Assembly: GCA_946479185.1 (NCBI GenBank)
Contig: CAMLFF010000206.1
Location: 1-5,944, forward strand
Direction of reading: 5' to 3'
Length of the DNA: 5,944 nucleotides
From: an uncultured Sphingobium sp.
Lineage (GTDB): Bacteria; Pseudomonadota; Alphaproteobacteria; Sphingomonadales; Sphingomonadaceae
The position numbers were made by a program, and so were the translations under genes. Below, in pieces: positions 1 through 5,944 of this stretch. The notes beneath the pieces are model-generated. The model did not search any database. It was not told where the DNA came from and saw only the letters and a program-made list of their open reading frames with translations. Within the stretch, counting starts at the first letter, position 1. The number at the start of each line of letters is the position of its first letter.

Positions 1-1551
<1,551 letters not shown>

Positions 1552-2787
1552 TCAGCCCTTGGCGCGATACATCGCCTCAGCTGCCGCCATATAATCACGC
1601 GTCAACGGCAGGCTGTGGCGGTTGCGGACATATTGGAGCTGGAAGTTCACCTGACTGCCATAGAGGAAGCCGGATGCCGCCGCCGCCAGATAAAAGCTCC
1701 ACATGCGGTAGAAGCGCTCGTCATAGAGCGCGACGATCTCAGCCTTCGCCGCCAGCGCCCGGTCATACCAGTGGCGCAGCGTGTGGTAATAATGGAGCCG
1801 CAGGATTTCCAGATCGGCAAGGATAAGCCGGTTCGGCTCGCTGCCCTGCATGATCTCCGACAGCGCAGGCGCATAACCGCCGGGGAAGATATATTTGCGC
1901 ATGAAACCGTCGGTGGAGGATGGCCCGTTCATCCGCCCGATCGTGTGCAGCAGCATCACGCCATCGGGCTTGAGCAGATTATGGCAAGTGCGGAAAAACT
2001 CGCGATAATGGCGCGCGCCGACATGCTCGAACATGCCGACCGAGACGATCCGATCGAATGGCCCCTGCACATCGCGATAATCCATCAGCTCGAACTTGAC
2101 GCGATCGGCAACGCCAGCCGCCTGCGCGCGCTGCTGGGCAACCTTGAGCTGCTCCTGCGAGAGCGTCACGCCCAGCACGTCCACATCGGCCACGCGGTTG
2201 AGATACAGCGCCATGCCGCCCCAGCCGCAGCCGATATCCAGCACGCGCTGGCCGGGCTTGAGCGCCAGCTTGGCAGCGATGTGCGCCTTCTTCTGGATCT
2301 GCGCCTGCTCGAGGCTGTCGCTGGCGCCATCATCAAAATAGGCGCAGCTATATTGCAGGTCCTTGTCCAGAAAGAGCCGGTAAAGCTCTTCGGACAGATC
2401 ATAATGATGCGCGACATTGGCCTTGGAGCGATCCCGCTTGTTGTAATTATCCCGCCAATGTTTGAGCCGCTCGCCGATGCGCCGCATCGCGCTTCGCTCA
2501 TCCAGCATCTTGCTACTTTCGAGCGGCGCATTGCCCGTAACGAGCATGACGAGATCCCACACGCTGCCCTGCTCGATCACGAGCCGCCCATCCATGAAGC
2601 CCTCCGCAGCGCCAAGCGCGGGGTTTGTCACCACGGCGCGCGCGGCGGCATCGTCGGTAAAGGAAATGGTCACATCCGGCCATTCGGGCGCGGGCGTTCC
2701 GAGAGTCTCTAAAGACCCATCGGCATATCTGATCTTCAATGTGCCCTGCGTGATGATTTTGCCGAGCAAGCGACCTAATATTCTCAT
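1552..2787 (-). CDS. cfa: Cyclopropane-fatty-acyl-phospholipid synthase family protein
   Basis: SAM-dependent enzyme that adds a methylene group across the cis double bond of unsaturated acyl chains in membrane phospholipids, typically at stationary phase or under stress; acts at the inner face of the membrane. It has 411 residues (E. coli Cfa about 382). Residues 1 to about 120 form the N-terminal lipid-binding part; the class I methyltransferase fold follows. Family marks: HHYDLSEELYRLFLD from 127, C148 in YSCAYF, the SAM-binding loop VLDIGCGWGG at 182-191, E254-H255 in MFEHVG, H281 in LLHTIG, and Y333 in HYYHTLRHW. C148, E254, H281 and Y333 correspond to the E. coli active-site and bicarbonate-binding residues, so the enzyme should be active. 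The ATG at 2787 is preceded by AGGG at 7 nt. The gene lies 62 bp after the TauE/SafE gene and 112 bp before katG. The exact product (cyclopropane or a methylated chain) cannot be told from sequence. Confidence 0.93.
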   Translation of the reverse strand: MRILGRLLGKIITQGTLKIRYADGSLETLGTPAPEWPDVTISFTDDAAARAVVTNPALGAAEGFMDGRLVIEQGSVWDLVMLVTGNAPLESSKMLDERSAMRRIGERLKHWRDNYNKRDRSKANVAHHYDLSEELYRLFLDKDLQYSCAYFDDGASDSLEQAQIQKKAHIAAKLALKPGQRVLDIGCGWGGMALYLNRVADVDVLGVTLSQEQLKVAQQRAQAAGVADRVKFELMDYRDVQGPFDRIVSVGMFEHVGARHYREFFRTCHNLLKPDGVMLLHTIGRMNGPSSTDGFMRKYIFPGGYAPALSEIMQGSEPNRLILADLEILRLHYYHTLRHWYDRALAAKAEIVALYDERFYRMWSFYLAAAASGFLYGSQVNFQLQYVRNRHSLPLTRDYMAAAEAMYRAKG

Positions 2788-2849
2788 GGCGCCACCCTAT
2801 AGCGCGAGGAAATCCGCCATCGCCACCCTTTTTTTAGGTGCGCGATGCC
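2788..2849 (-). promoter_or_regulatory. Leader of cfa with a 9-bp direct repeat and a possible 7-residue leader peptide
   Basis: On the minus strand AGGGTGGCG occurs twice, at 2829-2821 and 2798-2790, 31 bp apart (about three helical turns). The second copy serves as the ribosome-binding region of cfa. The first precedes an ATG at 2820 that opens a minute frame, MADFLAL, ending in TAG at 2799-2797; this stop overlaps the second repeat. A run of seven A (minus strand; T at 2829-2835) lies just before the first repeat. The arrangement could be a translated leader, a paired protein-binding site, or chance. No promoter boxes are clear. Confidence 0.3.
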
Positions 2850-3608
2850 TCACCCATAAGTGCGCCAAAAGAAGCTGAGCGTCACGGCGCCGGCGACGAT
2901 CAGCGTCATGCGGCGCACAAAGAGCGGCTGCAATCGCTTGCCAACATGGGCGCCGACCCAGCCGCCCAAAATGCTGCCGACCAGCATGGGCAGGCAAGCA
3001 CGCCAGTCGATGAAATCGAATGCGACGAAGATCATCATCGCTGCCAGGTTCGCTACCGTCAGCATGAAGGTGCGGATGGCAAACATATCGCGCGGGGCGA
3101 CATGGGCGAGCAGACCATAGACCGCCGTCACCATCAACCCCACGCCGCCGCCAAAATAGCCGCCATAAAGCCCCATGATGGCCTGCACGACGAGCAGCGT
3201 CCCACGGCCGATGGTGACGCGCGCATGGAGCCAGTTCGACGCACGCGGGCCGAAGGCGATCATCATGAACCCGATGAGCAGTAGCCAGGGAATGATGAAA
3301 TCAAACGCATCGCCCGGCGTGAGCACCAGCAACAGACTGCCGAGCAGCCCGGCGACAAAGGTGATCCCAAGCAGCGTCCGCCAGCCAACCCCGCCGACCG
3401 GGCCCAGCTCGCTGCGATAGGCAAAGCTGCTCGCCGCCGCGCCCGGCAGCAGCGCGACATTGGATGTCGCATTAGCGATATTGGCAGGCAGGCCCAGCGC
3501 GATCAGCGCGGGCAGAGTCGCAAACGTGCCGCCGCCCGCCAACGCATTCATGGCACCGCCAACAATGCCTGCGCCGAGCGCAAAGGCGATGACCGTAAGC
3601 GCGTCCAC
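2850..3608 (-). CDS. TauE/SafE family (sulfite exporter-like) membrane permease
   Basis: Inner-membrane protein of 252 residues, mostly hydrophobic, with about seven to eight predicted membrane segments judged by eye. It shows the family's two related halves. The N-terminal half carries the glycine-rich stretch GGAMNALAGGG (17-27) followed by NATSNVALLPG (46-56); the C-terminal half carries GGYFGGGVGLM (149-159). Characterised relatives are linked to export of sulfite, sulfoacetate or related small sulfur anions, but most members have no known substrate, and nothing here identifies one. The start is GTG at 3608-3606. The codon just upstream is an in-frame TAA, so no earlier start is possible, and GAAGG lies 7 nt before the GTG. 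The gene begins 16 bp after the rlmN stop, so the two are very likely cotranscribed. Length is typical of the family. Confidence 0.85.
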   Translation of the reverse strand: MDALTVIAFALGAGIVGGAMNALAGGGTFATLPALIALGLPANIANATSNVALLPGAAASSFAYRSELGPVGGVGWRTLLGITFVAGLLGSLLLVLTPGDAFDFIIPWLLLIGFMMIAFGPRASNWLHARVTIGRGTLLVVQAIMGLYGGYFGGGVGLMVTAVYGLLAHVAPRDMFAIRTFMLTVANLAAMMIFVAFDFIDWRACLPMLVGSILGGWVGAHVGKRLQPLFVRRMTLIVAGAVTLSFFWRTYG

Positions 3609-3615
3609 TTAAGCG

Positions 3616-3620
3616 CCTTC
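3616..3620 (-). promoter_or_regulatory. Ribosome-binding site deciding the GTG start of the TauE/SafE gene
   Basis: The minus strand reads GAAGG here, then 7 nt (ending in the in-frame TAA), then GTG. It lies in the 16-bp gap after rlmN and supports the non-ATG start; the next in-frame ATG is codon 20, which would remove the first membrane segment. Confidence 0.6.
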
Positions 3621-3624
3621 AATC

Positions 3625-4920
3625 TTATCCAAGCGCGGCCTGCTTCTCCTCGGCGAGCCTATCCAGCTCAGCGCGGCTCTTCTTCTCGCTGGCGGACTTC
3701 AACTGGCCACAGGCCGCCATGATATCCCGACCACGGGGCGTGCGCACGGGTGCGGAAATGCCGCTCTCGAAGATGATCGAGGAGAAGCGCTTGATCCGCT
3801 CAGGCGTGGAGCATTCATAGGCTGAACCCGGCCACGGGTTGAACGGGATCAGGTTTACCTTCGCGGGCAATTGATATTGGCGCAGCAGGCGCACGAGCTC
3901 GCGCGCATCCTCATCGCTATCATTCTTGTCCTTGAGCATCACATATTCAAAAGTGATGCGCCGGGCATTGTTGGAGCCGGGATAATCGGCGCAGGCCTGC
4001 AACAACTCGTGGATGCCATATTTGCGGTTGAGCGGCACGATCTCGTCGCGCACCTCCTTGCTCACCCCATGAAGCGAAACCGCCAGATTGACGTTAATCT
4101 CCGCCCCGGCCCGCGCCATCATCGGCACGACGCCGCTGGTGGAGAGCGTGATGCGGCGGCGCGAAAGCGCAAGGCCCGCGCCATCCATCACCACCTTCAA
4201 GGCGTCGCGCACATGATCGAAATTATAGAGCGGCTCGCCCATGCCCATCATCACGATGTTGGTGAGCAGGCGGCCATCGGGGGAATAGTCTCCCGCCTCG
4301 TCATCATCGTCGAGGTCATCATCCTCAACGACCACATTGCCCGAGAGCCCTGCCATTGTCCCACGCGGCCACTCGCCCAGCGCATCACGCGCCAGCATGA
4401 CTTGCCCGACGATTTCACCCGGCGTCAGGTTGCGCACCAGCCGCATCGTGCCGGTGAAGCAGAACCGGCAATTGAGGGTGCAGCCGACCTGACTGGAGAC
4501 GCAGAGCGTGCCCCGGCCCGCATCCGGGATGAACACCATCTCATAATCCTGCCCGTCATCCGAGCGGAGCAGCCATTTGCGCGTGCCATCGGTGGAGACC
4601 TGCGCCTCGACCACTTCCGGCCGCCCGACGACGAACCGCTCCGCCATCCAGGGGCGCAGCGGCTTGCCAAGGTCGGTCATCTGGTCGAAATCGGTTTCGC
4701 CGCGATGATAGAGCCAGTGGAACAATTGCTTGGAGCGTAGCTTCGCCTGCTTCTCATCCAGCCCGGCGGCCTTCAACTCTTCGCGGATTTGCAGAGAGGA
4801 AAGCCCGATGAGGTCAACACGCCCATCTTCGCGCGGCGTAATGGCGCGCGGAACAGGCACGGGGTCGACATGGCCGGGGATCGGCATGAGAGGCGTCGCG
4901 GATTCAAGCATGGCCGCCAT
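3625..4920 (-). CDS. rlmN: Dual-specificity RNA methyltransferase RlmN (23S rRNA A2503 / tRNA A37, C2-methyl)
   Basis: Radical-SAM enzyme that methylates C2 of adenosine 2503 in 23S rRNA and of A37 in some tRNAs, tuning translational accuracy. The [4Fe-4S] motif CxxxCxxC is C147, C151, C154 in GCTLNCRFC. The two mechanistic cysteines are present: C140 in [11 protein letters not shown] and C404 in AACGQL (E. coli C118 and C355). The SAM-contacting GMGEPLYN begins at 226, followed by [13 protein letters not shown] and NLAVSLHG. At 431 residues it exceeds E. coli RlmN (about 384). The extra length is an N-terminal extension of about 35 residues and an insert around 190-215 that includes a very acidic run (199-208). 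C404 and the absence of Cfr-like features argue for RlmN over the resistance enzyme Cfr. The ATG at 4920 is the only ATG before an upstream stop, apart from codon 4; no good ribosome-binding site precedes either, so the start is a little uncertain. It lies 31 bp after the racemase gene. Confidence 0.97.
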   Translation of the reverse strand: MAAMLESATPLMPIPGHVDPVPVPRAITPREDGRVDLIGLSSLQIREELKAAGLDEKQAKLRSKQLFHWLYHRGETDFDQMTDLGKPLRPWMAERFVVGRPEVVEAQVSTDGTRKWLLRSDDGQDYEMVFIPDAGRGTLCVSSQVGCTLNCRFCFTGTMRLVRNLTPGEIVGQVMLARDALGEWPRGTMAGLSGNVVVEDDDLDDDDEAGDYSPDGRLLTNIVMMGMGEPLYNFDHVRDALKVVMDGAGLALSRRRITLSTSGVVPMMARAGAEINVNLAVSLHGVSKEVRDEIVPLNRKYGIHELLQACADYPGSNNARRITFEYVMLKDKNDSDEDARELVRLLRQYQLPAKVNLIPFNPWPGSAYECSTPERIKRFSSIIFESGISAPVRTPRGRDIMAACGQLKSASEKKSRAELDRLAEEKQAALG

Positions 4921-4951
4921 ATAGGGAAATATGGCGCGATTGGGAAGCGCG

Positions 4952-5641
4952 TCAGTCCAGCGCCATCGTCACCGCTGCCAGCGCATGGAGCACGGTGGTA
5001 TCGAGGATAGGAACGAGCGCATCATCCTGCCGCACCAGCAGGCCGATTTCCGTGCAGCCCAGCACGATCGCGTCCGCGCCATCGCCTGCCAATTGCTCCA
5101 TCACTTCGCGCAAGCGCGTGCGGGATTTCTCCTCCATGCGCCCGACGACAAGCTCCTCGAAAATGATGCGGTGAACCTCGCTACGGTCCGGCTCTTCGGG
5201 CACCATCACCTCGATTTCAGCCGCCTGCAAACGGTCGCGATAGAAGCTCTGCTCCATCGTGTAGCGCGTGCCGAGCAGGCCAACCGTTTCGATCTCCATT
5301 TCGACCAGCGCCATCTCCAGCGGATCGGCGATGTGCAGCAGGGGAATCGAGACAGCCGCCTCAATCGCGTCTGCGCAGCGATGCATCGTGTTGGTGCAGA
5401 GCAGCAGGAAGTCGGCGCCTGCCGCTTCCACATCCTGCGCGGCCTGCGCCATCGCCGCCTCGAGCCCGGCCCAGTCGCCACCGCGCTGCAGGGCTTCGAT
5501 GGGGCCGAAATCGAGCGAGCGCAGGACGACGTCAGCGCTCGCATGGCCGCCCACTCGTGCCCGCACCGCCTCATTCATCAGCCGATAATAGATGGCGGTG
5601 CTTTCCCAGCTCATCCCGCCAATCAATCCGATACGCTTCAT
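4952..5641 (-). CDS. Aspartate/glutamate racemase family protein (YgeA-like)
   Basis: Cofactor-independent amino-acid racemase of the Asp/Glu racemase superfamily, 229 residues from the chosen start. It closely resembles E. coli YgeA in opening ([15 protein letters not shown]), in length (about 230) and in both catalytic cysteine motifs: C82 in LCTNTMH and C196 in GCTEIGLL. Also present are LLHIAD at 101-106 and [10 protein letters not shown] from 122. Two intact cysteines imply two-base proton exchange on L- or D-aspartate or glutamate; YgeA itself is reported to act broadly on several amino acids, so the substrate remains open. I chose the ATG at 5641 rather than the one at 5656. The former gives the family-typical N-terminus, overlaps the upstream stop as ATGA, and has GAGG 5 nt upstream, while the latter has no usable ribosome-binding site. 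The overlap suggests translational coupling to the IalB-like gene. Confidence 0.92.
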   Translation of the reverse strand: MKRIGLIGGMSWESTAIYYRLMNEAVRARVGGHASADVVLRSLDFGPIEALQRGGDWAGLEAAMAQAAQDVEAAGADFLLLCTNTMHRCADAIEAAVSIPLLHIADPLEMALVEMEIETVGLLGTRYTMEQSFYRDRLQAAEIEVMVPEEPDRSEVHRIIFEELVVGRMEEKSRTRLREVMEQLAGDGADAIVLGCTEIGLLVRQDDALVPILDTTVLHALAAVTMALD

Positions 5642-5944
5642 TTGAGCCTCGCACATCCAAGAGCTGCTGCATCGATAGCCGTTGCGGCACCGCGCAGATC
5701 ATAGCGATCCGTAAAGACGCCGCCCGCCTTTGCCCGACCGGAGACACTCATGCGCCCGCCCGAGCGCAGCGCCGCGACAATGGCGGCATCCATCCGCTGA
5801 TCGGCGGACCACACATCCGCGCCGCCACCATGCAGATCGAACCGCCGATCCCCTATGGCCAGCCGCGCCTTTGTGCCATCGGCAAGCGCATGGCTGAGCC
5901 GCAGACTCACTTGCCCGCGCACGCCAGCGCGGGGCCAATAACCA
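5638..5944 (-). CDS. IalB-like / hypothetical protein, C-terminal 101 residues (5' end outside window)
   Basis: The reading frame is open to the right edge, so the gene starts outside; visible residues begin GYWPRAGVRGQVSLRLSH. A GTG inside this stretch (5922) is probably not the true start, since the frame upstream reads as a sensible continuation. The fragment alternates short beta-like stretches (VSLRLSH, KARLAIGDRRFDLHG) and then has MDAAIVAALRSGGRMSV, followed by [21 protein letters not shown]. The helix-strand order before a final LRGAATAID-type segment and a C-terminal cysteine resembles the invasion-associated locus B (IalB) family, small exported proteins with disulfides; this is recognition by pattern only. 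A signal peptide would lie outside the window and cannot be checked. It ends in TGA overlapping the racemase ATG, placing it first among the visible genes of this unit. Function unknown. Confidence 0.7.
   Translation of the reverse strand, partial: GYWPRAGVRGQVSLRLSHALADGTKARLAIGDRRFDLHGGGADVWSADQRMDAAIVAALRSGGRMSVSGRAKAGGVFTDRYDLRGAATAIDAAALGCARLK

Noticed and set aside
1615..2712. Long plus-strand open frame (365 codons) opposite cfa
   Set aside because: Antisense shadow of a clear cyclopropane synthase; His/Ile/Ala-rich composition typical of reverse-frame translation; no ribosome-binding site or domain.
2829..2856. T tract with nearby GGTG/CACC arms as an intrinsic terminator after the permease gene
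   Set aside because: All genes run on the minus strand, where the tract reads as A, and the stem is only 4 bp; on the plus strand the T tract precedes the stem, so neither direction fits a terminator.
3871..4740. Plus-strand open frame (289 codons) opposite rlmN
   Set aside because: Histidine- and arginine-rich shadow of rlmN with no recognisable domain.
4931..5704. Plus-strand open frame (257 codons) opposite the racemase gene
   Set aside because: Antisense to a well-supported racemase that keeps both catalytic cysteines; composition is that of a shadow frame.
5638..5922. Complete 94-residue gene starting at GTG 5922
   Set aside because: The frame stays open to the window edge with plausible coding sequence (GYWPRAG) upstream and no ribosome-binding site, so this is a 5'-truncated view of a longer gene.

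Overview
The window is a GC-rich bacterial chromosome segment carrying six genes, all read on the minus strand (right to left). The protein sequences point to an alphaproteobacterium, most likely a sphingomonad. The grounds are the style of the RlmN and KatG proteins and a small IalB-like protein of a kind I associate with Sphingomonadales. This placement is from recall and was not searched. The coding is tight and largely ordinary housekeeping or stress-response content. I see no RNA genes, insertion sequences, CRISPR arrays or prophage genes.

In order of transcription: (1) the C-terminal part of a small IalB-like protein of uncertain function (5944-5638, start outside the window). (2) A YgeA-type aspartate/glutamate racemase (5641-4952), whose start codon overlaps the preceding stop as ATGA. 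(3) rlmN, the radical-SAM 23S rRNA/tRNA adenine C2-methyltransferase (4920-3625), 31 bp further on. (4) A TauE/SafE-family membrane permease with a GTG start (3608-2850), 16 bp after rlmN. (5) A cyclopropane-fatty-acyl-phospholipid synthase (2787-1552), after a 62-bp gap that contains a repeated ribosome-binding-like sequence and a possible 7-residue leader peptide. (6) katG, the bifunctional catalase-peroxidase (1439 to beyond the left edge), after a 112-bp gap holding two inverted repeats.

The first four genes look like one transcription unit by spacing. The fatty-acid synthase may be read through from it or have its own promoter. katG has its own strong ribosome-binding site and probably its own promoter. 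Membrane cyclopropanation and peroxide removal are both stress functions, so the left half may be a loose stress neighbourhood, but nothing in the sequence proves co-regulation.

All intact genes keep their catalytic residues and show no frameshift. I did not find a new system here. The points worth a second look are small: two possible operator-like palindromes upstream of katG, the repeat/leader arrangement before the fatty-acid synthase gene, and an acidic insertion in RlmN.
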